From positions 3,698,119 through 3,762,118 of the forward strand of contig JBBMOL010000071.1 of the NCBI GenBank assembly GCA_037954665.1: a stretch of 64,000 nt of DNA. The letters are read 5' to 3'. The first letter of the stretch is position 1, and each line of letters starts with the position of its first letter. The notes beneath the pieces were generated by a model. That model searched no databases. It had not been told where the DNA came from and saw only the letters and a list, made by a program, of their open reading frames with translations. The translations under genes and the position numbers were made by a program. The DNA is from Laguncularia racemosa. Taxonomy: Eukaryota > Streptophyta > Magnoliopsida > Myrtales > Combretaceae. Positions 46,013 to 58,800 of the stretch are shown in pieces.

Positions 46013-48296
46013 ATCTCTACTCTCAACTCTTTAACTTTTGGCTCTCCAAAAAATCTCAACACTCAGTTATTCCCCTATATTGTCACTCTAAGATACCCAA
46101 AAAGTGAAAACGGGAAGAACCCTTTCAAGAAATACATGGCAATATGACTTTTAAAGCCTCTTTTGTTGCCTTGGGAAACCTTTAAGATGCAAAAATTTGG
46201 AGGCATATCCATTCAAAAGTTTTACACCCTTTATTAAGTCCCTTTCTATTTTGTTAGGATTCAATGTAAATTTGCAAAGTTTTTTCTATTCGGCTTTTTC
46301 CTCATTGAAGATGCAATTTAAGCCAATTCCATCCTTGTGAGTTATTCTTCATTATTAGTTTCTTTAATTTACCCTTTAGTAAAATGGTAGAAACTAAGTT
46401 GTCACATATGTTTTTCTCGGTACTTACATCTGTTATGTTTGAAAATTAGTTTTTCAAATAGGAAATTAAAAAAGAATGCTTTTTTTTCCCCCAATTGCTC
46501 ATCATTCCTTTTTCTCTTCCCTGGCCAATTGTTTTCCTAAGAAAAATTTGCTCATCCCAAACTTAATTGATCAAAATCTTTCATTATAAAACCCTTGACC
46601 CATCTTTCTACCAGTCTCATAAAAATTATTTTTCAGTCCCACTTGGGGTTTATTAAAAAAAAAACCGTAATGTCCCATGTAATGAAATTTGCTTTTTGTT
46701 GCCCATGTCACATCTTTTTTCAAATAAACAACCCTTTAAATCTTTTGTGATCTAACCATAATCACTTATTTGGGAAAATCATAGTTTGTCCAAAATAGGT
46801 TACATGCATGTAAAACGTCGACTTGGGACAACATTGAAGGTTCTTACCCCTTCTACCTACAATGCTTCAACTATCATCAAGGGCCGAAATACTCTTTCCC
46901 TTTGTGTCTAGGCCCGGGGTTTGGGAAAGACATGAAAAGATATGGTTTTCATTAAAGTCCATAGTAGCACATTTAAGGAAAAAAAGAAAAATAGGATGCA
47001 TATATGTTGACTTAAATTCCCAAATGGATTGAATCCTTGTTGAATCCCCAACTGTACATTCTTTAGATCATATCCAAAATTAGGGAACTAGATCTAAATC
47101 CTTCCATGTTCTAAGCTTGAAGGGTGCCCTTAAAACTTATCCTCAATCACATGCCCCCTTTCTGATTAGAGGTTATCCCTTGCATGCCCTTCCTCAGTAA
47201 CCGCCCCTCCTTTCCATCTATTAGAGGTGATGTTTTTCTAACATGAACAATCGCTAAGACATAGTATTTTTGGGAAAAAACTGTAAAAATCTTCAAGGGT
47301 TTTTTCTTTTGCCGTTAGTCTTCATTGCCCACCTCAAAATGGTTACATTGTGGACCAAAATTTTAAGTCTTTAAATGCTTTCCTAAATAAAACATTTGTC
47401 ACTTTACATGCATGAATAAAATGGCATCTTCCCAACTGGCGTAATTTTCTTTCATCTAAAAGGCTTGGGTTTTCCCTGTAAATTCTTTACAAAACTAAGC
47501 TAATTGTTGAAACTCTTACGTTGTTTACTATCAACCTTAAAAAAAGTATATTGTTTTATCAAACAATGAAAATTTGTTCAACATGGATAAACCTAATTTG
47601 CTTCTTCAAATAAGCCCTCCATTACCATGTCAAATTTTTTTCCCCCATTTCCCCTAACTTCATCTTTAAAGCACTATTCTACATGCCAAATCATCTGAAT
47701 TTGACAATCAAAATCTCCTCAAAATTGCCATTATCACATCAACTTCTTATTTTACTTAGGGATCGACACTTGCTTGATTGTTAAAAACCTAAAACCCAAA
47801 GAAACCCAAGTATATAGCTCCAACCTATCAATATGTGATGTTTGGCCCCAAAAAAACCCGTAGTGTAAAGCATCCATTCCTCGTGGATTAGATCGCCTTA
47901 GAGCCTCATTGGGAACCATTCGTTAAGCAATCTGACTGGACAATGGATAAAACCATTTTAATCTCAAATAGGTGTACAACAACTTCAAGGAAATTCAACC
48001 CCCTTGATATATGCTAGAGAAGTACGTCATGTGTCTGTGCCACCCCCTTTTTACTCATCCTAAACTGTAACAGTTATGTCACAACCATACCTACCCTTTG
48101 TAGCTAGTAATAGTATGCAAGTGTTATTGTTTTCAGTAAGTTATTCCATAAAAAAACATATGATCTAATTGGTCTTTTACAAAAAATTAAATACTGAAAA
48201 TAAAAAATAAAAAAATGTTAAAACTTAAATAAAAAAATGTACACATGAAACAACAATTAGCACAAACATAAAGAAAGAAAATGACTCACTTGGTAT
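46013..48296 (-). pseudogene. Second, error-rich copy of the CACTA transposase upstream half
   Basis: Collinear with 42600-45031 but full of one- to three-base deletions, so the segment is about 145 bases shorter overall. From about 48180 on it becomes nearly identical. The indel-dominated differences look more like unpolished long-read sequence than natural decay, so this is probably a duplicate contig or haplotype of the same locus and not a second gene. Confidence 0.75.
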
Positions 48297-50066
48297 TGAT
48301 CATATCTCGAAATGTCTTTTATTTTATTTTTGTTGTCTTTTATTGTGTTTTTGAGTGAATTATTTTAGGAAAATTATTTTTATTCTTTTTTAGGGTTGCC
48401 CCAAATGGGTGCCTACATACCTGCTATTCAGGATCAAACATGCCGTAGTTCGCTTTTCCTGAAAAATTTTAATGTGTTTGTGAATTTTAATTATGAAATC
48501 TCTTTTGATTTACGTTTTTATCATTTTAGGATTTTTTCTAAAAAATCTAAGCCTAAGCTTAATAATTTGACTTTTTGAAAATAATCATTTTAAGGAAAAA
48601 CATCAATTTTGGATTTATTTGAGAAAATGATTTTTCTAAGTGATAAAAATTCTATTTTTCTATTTTTCCACTCATTTCTATTATTATAAATTTTATTAAT
48701 TTTTTTATAATTTTTATTAATTTTTATAATTTTCACAATTTTTATTAACTTTTATAATTTTTATTGAAAATTTTTTCTCCTAGGTTTTTCATCTATCCTA
48801 TTCTAAAAATTTAAAAAAAAATAATAATTTTTTTTATTAATATTTTTATTATTTTCTTTATAAATTTTCTATATTTTTATTATTTGTTATTATAATTATT
48901 ATTTTTATTTTTATCATTCATTTTTTAAAAAATAAATAATCTAATTTCTAACATTTTTTTAATTATAAATAACAAATAAGTAAATAAATAAATTTGAAAT
49001 AAATAAAATAACTAAATAAATAAAATAAATACAAAAGATCGAAAAATCCGACTTACCTGGATCTGGGTCGGGTCGGATCGGGTTGAAGGGGTCAGGTCGG
49101 GTCGATCGGACATGGCGGCTGGGGATGCTCGTTGACGGCGTTCCGACGGCCTTTTGCAGTGGTTGAGGTGTCGATTCCTAGGTTCTCGGGGGTAAGGAAC
49201 CCAACTGTGGTGGTGGTTTGCTTCAGAAATGCCTCCTGGTGGTTGCCCAACACTTGATCGGTGGTCGCGGTTTTGAACAAACTCTGGCGAGCTTCGATTC
49301 TCTCCTTTTTCTCTCTTTCTCTCACTTTTGATTCGTGATTCTGCTTCTCCACTTCATCCTCTATTTATAAGCATTCAAAATCGAGCTGGATAAGCTCGGA
49401 TTTCCACCGATCGAAGCAAATCGGATTTGCGGTTAAACAAACCAACTCCGATTCGTGTAAATCCATCGATTTGTTGAGATTTGATTCCAATTGGATGGTG
49501 TTTATCTTAATTATGTTAAAGATCTGTTGGATTTGTGCAAAAAATCAAATCAAAACAGCCGAAATTCGGATTTTTCTCCTCGCCAGCGATCTTGGACAGA
49601 GGTTGAAGACGATTACGCGCCCGGCGCGTGCGTTCGCTCCAACCAATCAGGTGCTGCCACGTGTCCCAGGTAAAGAAAAAAATTCGCAAAACGCGGATTC
49701 TGCTTCCCCTGCGTTTCGAACCCTAACCTTGCACCCGTCCGCGTGCACCTGACCGTGGTTCGGACCAGCTGAGCTAGCCCACTTTCGTGGTTTTATTTAT
49801 TTCGCAAATTGCATTTATGCAATGTGATTTTATTATTTTTTTGTATTTTTTGAAATTTCAAAAATTTGTAAAAATCATTTAACCCTTATTATTGATATTT
49901 CTGAAATTATTTTCCAAAATTGATGTATTTTCCTATTTATTTTTATGTTTTGAACATTTTTCCTATTTTTGCTAAATTAGAGAAAAATATGGAAAAATTG
50001 AGAAAAATTGAAAATCACCTATTATTGATTATTAATGATCCTTAGGGCAAAAATGGAATGTTTACA
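48297..50066 (-). mobile_element. Solo LTR, probably TAT lineage (Gypsy)
   Basis: Starts TGATCATATC and ends TGTTTACA on the plus strand, 1770 bp. Minus-strand TATAAATA near 49360-49370, preceded by GC-rich U3 sequence with a CCAATCA box and an ACGTG core at about 49635-49665, marks an LTR promoter. About 1 kb further, the minus strand has the GAACTACG-to-GTAGGCACCC block common in long plant Gypsy LTRs of the TAT group. Flanks GGTAT and GATTA do not match, so there is no target duplication. It lies between two 435-bp host repeats. Confidence 0.65.
49359..49370 (-). promoter_or_regulatory. TATA box of the TAT-like LTR
   Basis: The minus strand reads CTTATAAATAGAG, a strong plant TATA consensus. 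Confidence 0.6.
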
Positions 50067-50501
50067 GATTAGATGCACCTTAGTAGCCTCTATTGGTAAC
50101 CATTCATGATTAAGACAATCTCGACATGGACAATGGATAAATCCATTTGAATCTCAACTATGGTGTACAACAACTTCAAGGAAACTTCATACCCCCTTGA
50201 TATATTCTAGAGAAGTACGATCATGTGTCATGTGCCACCTCCTTCCACTCATCCTAAACATGTAACAGTTATTGTCACAAACCATACCTACCCTTAGTAG
50301 CTAGATAATAGTATGCAAGTGTTATTGTTTGTAGTAAGTTATTCCATAAGAAAACATATGCATCTAATTGGTCTTTTACGAAACCATTAAATACTGAAAA
50401 TAAAAAATAAAAAAATGTTAAAACTTAAATAAAAAAAATGTACACATGAAACAACAATTAGCACAAACATAAAGAAAGAAAATGACTCACTTGGTATTGA
50501 T
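50067..50501. repeat. 435-bp direct repeat, right copy
   Basis: Matches 44601-45035 with only a few substitutions. After it the sequence continues into new DNA (GCTTTCGAAACC), where the left copy goes into the LTR. Confidence 0.9.
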
Positions 50502-50844
50502 GCTTTCGAAACCTTAGTGTCAATGAAGTTGCTATACACCGGTAGTGGTTAAAAGTATTAGTTTTTTCTAAAATGAAACACAAAAATAAAATAAATAAAT
50601 AAATAATAGAGTACCAAAATAGGTAGCAACATATAGAATGATATGAGATCACATAGTACAGAAAAAGAGAGCAACTTAAGCATGACTACATTAATATTTG
50701 CAGTCAATGCCACATATATTTTAATATTAAAAAAATTCAAACATTTAAAACTTGTAATTGTGTACAAAATAAATAGATGCTTAAAGAATCATCATTTCAA
50801 TATGATTCTAATATTTTAATATGATTGTAGTTTAATATGCAATC
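50502..50844. other. Upstream end of the CACTA region; no gene
   Basis: AT-rich. No CACTA terminal repeat could be seen before the NBS-LRR relic begins, so the element's 5' end is not defined. Confidence 0.4.
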
Positions 50845-51548
50845 CAACGTAAGAGATTGACTTGATTATGGATAGCAGAAGGATTTGTTGAAAACAAATT
50901 GGGGAAGACATTGGAAGAAGTGGCAGATTACTATTTGGATGAGCCTTCAAATAGAAACCTTGTCTAGACTGTTGAGACATCTAGATACGGCAAGGTGAAA
51001 ACATGCTACATGCCTGACCTTTTGCGAGAAATCATCATTACCAATTCAAGTGATCAAAACTTTGTAACAGTAGCATAAGAAGGAAATGATGGATGTCCAG
51101 AGAAAGTGCGACAACTGTCAAGAATGCTCCATTATGGTTTCAAGTTGCTGGATGTGTTAGACTTGCAAAATGCTCCACTAAAGACATTTCCACTTCAGGT
51201 AGTAGACATCTATTGCTTGATGTATCTAAGCTTCAGGAGAACTGAGATAAGTACAATTCCAAGTTCAATAGGGAATCTTCAGAACTTGGCCCAACATCAC
51301 TGAATTGCCCGTCACTTTAAGACCCTTGCAGAAATTGGAGTGCTGCGATCTCTGTTGCTGTTGAACATTGGCACAATGGAGCTAGAAGACAGTCATCCAA
51401 CTGTAAAAGAATGACGGAACAAGATCATCGAAAGTTGTACTCTTTTCGCTGTAAAGACAGCTTGGAATAAAATAAAAGTAATTAAGTAATTTGTGGAAAG
51501 AAATACCTAAAAATAAAACATTAACTGAACAAGTCAAAAATTACCAAA

Positions 51549-51583
<35 letters not shown>

Positions 51584-52047
51584 GGAACACCTTTGCTAGC
51601 TACAAAACAATGTTAAACAGAGCTAACCGATGGTGTTTTAGGAGCTCTGTGTATCCTCGCTTAGGACAAAGGTCATGACTTTTGATAATTATTCGAGGGT
51701 TAGATCTTAGAATGATGACAGCATTGATCTGTAGCACCTTTCGTCTCCACCGTAATTTCTTCAAAGGATCTACTCGAAGGATCGTGTGGAGGCACTACGA
51801 TAGTGGATATCCAGTCTCCAGTACCTTTACCAGAGTACATCCTGGAAATTGTCAACTAAAGGATGATCCGATCACATAATTCCAAGGTCTGCCCAATCCT
51901 GTTCATCTTCAAATGCTTCAGATCTATAACTAAAAGACCATATGCGTCAGGGAAAATGGATTTAAGAAGCTCAAGATTTTAGGCCTTGACAAATTTGATG
52001 AGCTCCAATCTATAGAAATGGAAGAGGGAGCACCGGTTTGTCTCGAA
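50845..52047 (+). pseudogene. RPM1-like CC-NBS-LRR resistance gene relic
   Basis: Begins inside the NB-ARC C-terminal part: Leu-Trp-Ile-Ala-Glu-Gly-Phe-Val-Glu, followed by a Lys-Thr-Leu-Glu-Glu-Val-Ala segment and the conserved His-Asp-Leu-type context (here Pro-Asp-Leu-Leu-Arg-Glu). LRR sequence follows at about 51106-51300 and again at about 51965-52047 (Leu-Lys-Ile-Leu, Met-Glu-Glu-Gly-Ala). In-frame stops occur at 50863, in the Asn-Leu-Val segment and at 51301. The middle (51420-51950) is too decayed to read and holds a CA/TA microsatellite. The CC domain, P-loop and most of NB-ARC are missing, and a LINE tail cuts the 3' side. Such proteins sense pathogen effectors; this copy cannot. 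Confidence 0.8.
51548..51584. repeat. CA/TA microsatellite
   Basis: About ten CA units followed by TA units, within the NBS-LRR relic. Confidence 0.9.
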
Positions 52048-53000
52048 TTTTTTTTTTTTTTGGAATAAGTTAATTTTATTGATATCCAAAAGAGTATAAC
52101 CGTAAGACGGGTAGGTTTACATCATAATCTTAATGACAAAATAGACAATAAAAAGATAAAGAGACTACTTAAGAGTGTTACAAAATGAGAGAGTAAGCTC
52201 TAACTTGTTTACAACAGAGCCCCAGCTAAGGATATGATTCCCTAGGCGTACATTGTTACGCACTCTCCAAATACAATAAACCGTCGTTGTTAGTGCAACA
52301 CATCTTCTATTGAAGTCGGGAGAGTTGGAGTCAATTGAGGCCAGCAATAGAGATGTAGCCCCTTACCAGCTTCGGAAGTGTGTCGGGCAATGAAGGTAGT
52401 CACAAATCGCACACCAAATCGAGCGGGAGTAGCTGCAATTGAAGAAGAGGTGGGAGTGGTCTTCCTGATCCTATTGGCACAAGAAGCATGTAATAAAAGA
52501 AGTCACGCCCCATGCTTCCAACTTGTCCAATGTGGTTAGCTTGTGTAACCAGGCTAACCATAAGATAAACGAGTGTCGAGGGATTGAGTATTTATTCCAA
52601 ATCACCTTAGCCCAGGCAACTACCCAGGTTGGAGGGGTTAGGAATTCATGCCCACTCTTAGTTGTATATTCACCCGTGGCGGAATGGATCCATCTGAGAC
52701 GATCGTTGACTAATGCATCAGGATGGAGCGAGGTGGGGATCTGAATATTAGTCTTTAGCACACCCTTAAGGATGCACCATTCGTTGCCTATCATGAGGGA
52801 GCAAAGTTTGGTGGTAAGAGGGAGTCCGGTACTACACATGCAGCTCTTGCACACTCTTCACTTTCTTTTTGAAGTTAAACTAAAATGTCCACCACAACAA
52901 GGTTCCTCTGTTGGCGGAAGTGATCCATGCAGAGGCCCAATCCCATAGGTCAAAGACGGAAGATGGAGGAATAATACATCTTGTGGATTAACAACGATCA
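52048..53000 (-). mobile_element. 5'-truncated LINE with zf-RVT coding remnant
   Basis: A 14-base T run at 52048-52061 is the poly(A) tail of a minus-strand element, placed directly against NBS-LRR coding sequence. Minus-strand frames at 52471-52854 and 52165-52347 match the zinc-binding domain that follows LINE reverse transcriptase (Trp-Ala-Lys-Val-Ile-Trp-Asn, then Cys-Phe-Leu-Cys). The reverse transcriptase itself is absent. Target duplications were not found, so the right edge is approximate. Confidence 0.75.
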
Positions 53001-53001
53001 T

Positions 53002-53080
53002 TCTCTCTCTCTCTCTCTTCTTTTTTTTTTTTTTCCCCCTTGAGGGAATGAGTTAATTTGTTTTCATTGATTGATGAATG
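53002..53080 (-). repeat. CT run, poly-T and a second LINE tail
   Basis: A CT repeat (53002-53018) leads into a T run (53021-53034) and then GGGAATGAGTTAATTTG. This resembles GGAATAAGTTAATTTTATTG just inside the LINE tail at 52062. A second 3' fragment of the same LINE family is likely. Confidence 0.6.
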
Positions 53081-55213
53081 TTGAACGATGGTGATTTTGT
53101 TTTACGGCTTTCTTCTAAGGAATCAATCTGCTCTGATGATGAGAGAGCAAATAAATATAAATATTATTACCCATATACATACATACATATATCTATATAT
53201 ATACTCACACATACACATAGATATATATACCCATATATATCCTTAAATTTTTCTATTACCAACTCTTTCGAGAGAATTATAAGGAGAGGAAAAGAAATCG
53301 AATATGTTCAGCCCTATTGAAAAATAGTGCTCATGTCACATAAATTTGAGATATTTTAGAAATTTTTTAAATATGATTAATGAATTTATCATGTCATAGG
53401 TTAAAGCTTTTTATGTACGAATCCATTTAAACTCGGTAATATGAATTTCTAATTCTACCTTGAATCGAATGTTGCTTAGTGGGTAAGGGAGGGCAAGGGA
53501 GGTTTTGTTTTATCAATATCACAATGTTTCTTTCTTTTTTTTAGCCCTTTTTTTAAAGTTTTCTTCTGATAAGTTTTCGGTAATATGCAACAAAAGCATG
53601 TTGTAGGCTTCAATAATAGTTCTTCACATTAGTGCAAATATGGCGAGCGAGAACAAATATCTTTTCTTTTTATGTTTAGTACATATAAATGGTTCATGAA
53701 ATGAAATTAGCAATGGAATGACCATTTGATCTAGCATTTAACAACAATTACGGAATCATGAATTCAGGTTAGTAATTTGTTTAATTCAATCAAGTATTGA
53801 ATGAAAAGGAAGATTATAATTATGTTTTTCTTTCTTTCTTTCTTTGTTTTTCAATAAAAGTCCTTCACCTCTTCAAAATGTATTATACAATACATGTATT
53901 ACGTATAAAATACAATGCACACATATAATACACATAGTGTATCGTATTGCATATATATTGTCATATATGTTCTGATATATTTTAATATATAGATAGACAA
54001 ATTAGGTGTGTTTTAATCGGTATACACACAACATACATATGTAGGTATATATATATGTATGTATATGTAATTGTAATGTGTAATATCTACTTGTGGAGAA
54101 GAGAAAATTGAATAGTGCTCCAATGAATTAATAGCTAGGTCAATTATCTGGTAGACAAGATTAAAAATTGCAAGCTGCAACACAAGACTGTCCAACCGTG
54201 GGATTAGAATATTTTAGATATTTAAAACAGGAGAAAGATGCAATTCAATGTATACGCAAGAATTTCGCCAAAAAAAAAAAAAAAAAATCAAACACATGTC
54301 GGAATAAACCACATAGTGAACAAATCATATGAGAAAGATGGAATCTGAGTCAGATTGACAACGCAGACATTTAGTAAGTTAGGTCCAATAACATTGTTTT
54401 GCCTGGATATGGCATCCTACCCAATCCACCCTACCAAGAATCGATGAATGTCAAACCACTACCAACCGATCATTGACTAGTTCTATGCCGAGACCTTTGG
54501 CGGCTCCGATTGGTCCAACTCATGGTTCTTGAGCCTATCCAACCGGCTTAAGTTATTTTTTTCTTAAATTCTCTTGTTATAACTTTATATTAGTAAAAGA
54601 TAATGGAATTACAGATACAGCCTTACTTGACTATATTCAGGCGGTGTGGTTGGAAGTCTACCATGCAAAGGCGAAATCACGTAGGTCAAGGCAGATTACA
54701 CGGAGGAATATAATACGTTAGGTATTTCTAAGAGGTTGTACTCAATTAATTTAATATATTAGTAGCTTTTTAATATAGTTTTATCTACTGATATTGATTA
54801 CAGATGCTTGTCACCCAACACATCTTTTAGCATCACATTATACTTTGGAGTTTGAAATTCGAATTCACAACAAATAACGTAATATTTCTATAGACCTGAG
54901 TTTGTAAGAAAATGGGGCTTAAGTTGACTTATTTTAACAGGAAAAGATTACAATACCACCCCATTTAATTTTTAGTATCTTATTATAAAGTTTGAGTTAT
55001 CTTCAAACAACCTTCTTATAATTTAACATATTAGATTAATATTTTACAATGAATTTACAATAATTATATAGTTAAATGAAAATCCGTTTAGCAAATAAAT
55101 ACAAAAATTTTAAAGATTTGATTTTACAAAATTTAGTTTACGAATATGAAGTGGGGTTAGAATTTTAATATACCTTCTACTAATGTTTGTGAATAAAGGA
55201 GGTGGTATAATAG

Positions 55214-55250
<37 letters not shown>

Positions 55251-55600
55251 AAGTCTCATTTATAAGGAAGGTAATGGTAGTGTTATTTGCTTCAAAATGA
55301 AGCAACCAAGAGCAGTGAAAGATTTTTCATTAAGATCAATTCATGAATCTCAAATCTTTTCAAACTGATAAACTTTAATTTATGAGTAACATTGGTTACA
55401 TTTTATCTCATTTTCAAAATCTGATTAAGCTTTTAAATGCTAAGCAAGTATTTAATAGTGCTTATATGGTTTTTAAGAGAATATTATCTGTTCCTAAGCT
55501 ACTATGTCAAAAATGCGAAGCACCACACAAATTTTTAAAGCCACCGTGAGCACTAGACCAACGTTTTTTTTCTTTTTTTCTTTTTTACCTATTTTTGGAA
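53081..55600. other. Spacer with microsatellites; no gene
   Basis: TA/CA-rich tracts at about 53160-53240 and 53900-54060, and a pure AT run at 55215-55247. A segment at about 54640-54720 weakly matches LINE sequence near 52905-52985 (shared GTAGGTCAA-like and GGAGGAAT motifs) and may be another remnant. No open frame is supported. Confidence 0.5.
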
Positions 55601-55604
55601 AGCC

Positions 55605-55855
55605 CTGATATAAACTGAGAAGCCTCTCATTCCCATTCTATATCCGCCAACTCTTTTTCATCCCAAGAAGCCCTCCTCTCTCAGTCAGGAATTTTAGAGT
55701 TGGTAGTGTGCAAGGGTGTTCTATTTGTATCCCTTCTCTCTATTCAATCAATTCAATTCCTCATCACCAAAGGATTAATAAGTTGTAATCCTAAGTTTTT
55801 CTTATCATCATAGAGATCAAGGATTCGAAGTTGTGATAAGAACACCTAATTAAGG
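55605..55855 (+). promoter_or_regulatory. Candidate promoter and untranslated first exon of unknown owner
   Basis: GATATAAACTGAG at about 55608 is a TATA-like start, followed by a pyrimidine-rich, ATG-poor leader and AAG|GTAAGC at 55855, a good donor site. No coding exon follows that I can identify. It could belong to a decayed LTR or a lost gene. Confidence 0.3.
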
Positions 55856-58800
55856 TAAGCTATCAATCATGATCTTAATTGATCTCTTCTTCATTGATAA
55901 AAAGTTAATTCCCTTATAACCCCAAAAAAAAAAGGAATTCAGGAAAAGCATAAAGGTTATGATTCTTTTTTAAAGGAAAATCAATATTCACAAGATCTAA
56001 AGTAACCCATTTATGTTCCTTCTTTTTTTTTCAAACCTTGACCTAAATCCTTTTGGGTCAATTAATGGTGGGTTATATTAAAACTTGGGTGAAGCAACAT
56101 CAAAAAAGTTGCTTTTGGTATTAAGTGTTTAATGTTTAAAAAGTTGTTTTTAATAAAAATTATAAGGTTTGTGTTGATCTAAATTTTGCAAAAAAGGGGG
56201 AGGGATAAATTATTTACTTTTAAAAACTTTTTGAAAAACACTTAACAAAATTAACTTTAATACTTTTTAGAAGAGAAATTTTCTTTCAAACAATGTGAGC
56301 TTAAATTTTTAATATGTTGCTTAACTCTATTTTCATGAATTAATTTTTGATATGGATTATAATAATGACTTGCAAAGCAAATTTTTAAAAATTAATAAAT
56401 AAAATGCATAAGTAAAAGAGTAAAGAATTTTATAGGGTTCCTCTTTTTTAGTATGCCCTCTTTTTGCTTCACTGCTAAGGACTGGTTATCCACCCAGTCG
56501 TTTCACTAAGTTAATGAAAGAAATTACAACCCCCAATTAAATTTGTTCTGTCCACAAGCCCATTTCTCTTGGCTAAAAAAATATTCAAGACTATATGAAA
56601 TTTCTCAATTAACTTCAATCAAACTAAAAAAGAGTAAAGAGTTTTTTAAAGGGTTTTTGAGTTAAAAGGGAAACTCAAGGTTTTAAGTCGAATAAAAAGT
56701 TTTAAATAATAATTTATGGCAAAATATCTCTGCAAAATGTCTGATCATTTAAGTATTATTAAAAAACAGAATAAAAGCTTTGATAAAAAAAATTTAAACA
56801 CGAATTTTCTGAAAAATTTATCTTGCTTTTGATCTCTTTTTTTTCTTCTCTCCTTGTTGTTTTCATTTTGAACCTGTGGAAAAATATTTATTAATTTTAT
56901 TTCCACAATGGATAAAAACAAAAAAAACATAATTTGCCCTTTTGAAAATTTCATGTTTGTTGCTTCATTATTCCTGATTTTCCAAGTATGAGATTTTAAA
57001 TACTTTAAAATCTAAATAATAAATTTTTTGTTGGGTCTTCTTCTTTGAATCGAAGATTAAAGAACGAAGAAATTGTTTTTCCAAGAGTTAGGAAAGAAAA
57101 AATTTTCTGATTTTTGAAGTGGATAAGTTTGAAAAAAAAACTTCCCCTTTTTTTTTATGTGATATACTTTGAAAAAAAATTGTTAGTATCTAAAAGAGGA
57201 TAATAAAACAATTTAGTTTTAATTCAAACACTTTAAACTAGGAGATAGATAATTTTATGCTTTCCACGGGGTCGGCAAAAAACATTGGGGGTTTTTTGCA
57301 TTTAATATTTCTTTTGAAAAATTTCTCTTCTCTGTAATTTTAAAAAACACAAGTTTTACTTTTTGTGTATTAAGAAAATCTGAAAAACTAAGCTGGGTTT
57401 TAGACACAGGGGGAAAATTTTTTTAAACATGACTAAGTGATTTTATGTGAAAGTAATATAAAATTTCCCTGTTTCTGAGAAATCCTTATGGAACGGATTT
57501 TTAAAGTATTTCCAATTAAAATTAATGGCTAATTAAATGTAGTGTTGTTTGCATTTGGCACAGTAGGACTATGCATGTGGCAACATGGACAAGAGTATGG
57601 TGTGGCCATTAACATCTTAGAGGAAGTTGGAAGATTAGGTGCTAAAGGTCATAGTGGTAACTTAAGTGGCTTAGCGATATGTGACAAATCTATATAATTC
57701 AATCAATGAGAGGAAGGAATTTATGTTGGTGTGTTTATTAGTGGAAGGGACATTATTAGAACATGGGTAATGGACTATTGATAGTAGTTGGATACGAGTG
57801 ATGAACTTAATAAGACCTTACTTCGTGACTAGTGCATTTCAAGGCCGGTAATTTGGTTAGGTGGTAAGGGTAAGCGGTAAATAACATCTACATTTGCATG
57901 TTGTTTCGTACTAGCAAAGCATATTGGACTAATCATATTTCATTGATGTGAGTTTGTCGTAAAATTAAAATGAAAACAAGCTTAATTATTCTTTATCATT
58001 ATTAACTGATTTTGTTCTTTTATTGAAAAAATTTGAATTTTTGCATACAATAAAAGCCTTCTTAAGTTTTTTTCCTATTGATAGTTATAAACTCATTGAT
58101 AGAAGGGGCAACTTGCATTTTCTATTTCTAACACTTTATAATAACTTTATCTTATGTGGTGTAGTTGTGTCTTCTCTGTAAAATGGTGCTTGTTATTATG
58201 TTTGTCTCAATTAGGCACCTTGAAATATAGATCCTTGTACCTCTTAATTTCAAATATTCCCCTACTTTGTTTGGTATAGAATAACTGCTCAAAAGGAACC
58301 TTTAGGTTTACCTTCCCCACAACTTTGGTTTATTTTCTTTCACAAAATTCCAATGTAGCTTTTACCAAGTTGCATGAAGTTGAACTACAAATATAACATC
58401 TCACTCACTCTTCACTTTGTTCTTGTGTGTGTAGCATATTGTTGTTCATTATGGGGTTCTCTAGGTTGTTAGGAATTACCAGGCAAAAAAGGGCTTAAAT
58501 CCCACAAAGGCAAAAGTTCATTATTTTTTGTTTGTGACTCTTAAGGACATTTGCAAAGACTTTAGCGCTTTTTTCTTTTTTTCCTCCCATTCATTTTTTT
58601 ATCTTTTCTCTATGAGAAGTTACCTATAATATAATATATATATTCACCACTTATATTCCAGATTAAAAAAAAATCTAACACAATCCCACAAATTTTGTTT
58701 TGTGAGACTATTATAATTTTTTTTATAAAGAATTTTAGCCAGACAAAAAAAAAATAAATATCGATCCTATCCAACTTATTATACCACATAATTGACAATA

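Noticed and set aside
45496..46107. Frames across the second N run
   Set aside because: Made almost wholly of unknown bases.
45131..48578. Identical 60-codon frames at 45131 and 48396
   Set aside because: They are the same LTR segment assembled twice and begin at a non-ATG codon in a known LTR block. They are not a conserved small protein.
49092..49752. Frames on both strands in GC-richer sequence
   Set aside because: They overlap the promoter and U3 of the solo LTR and have no domain.
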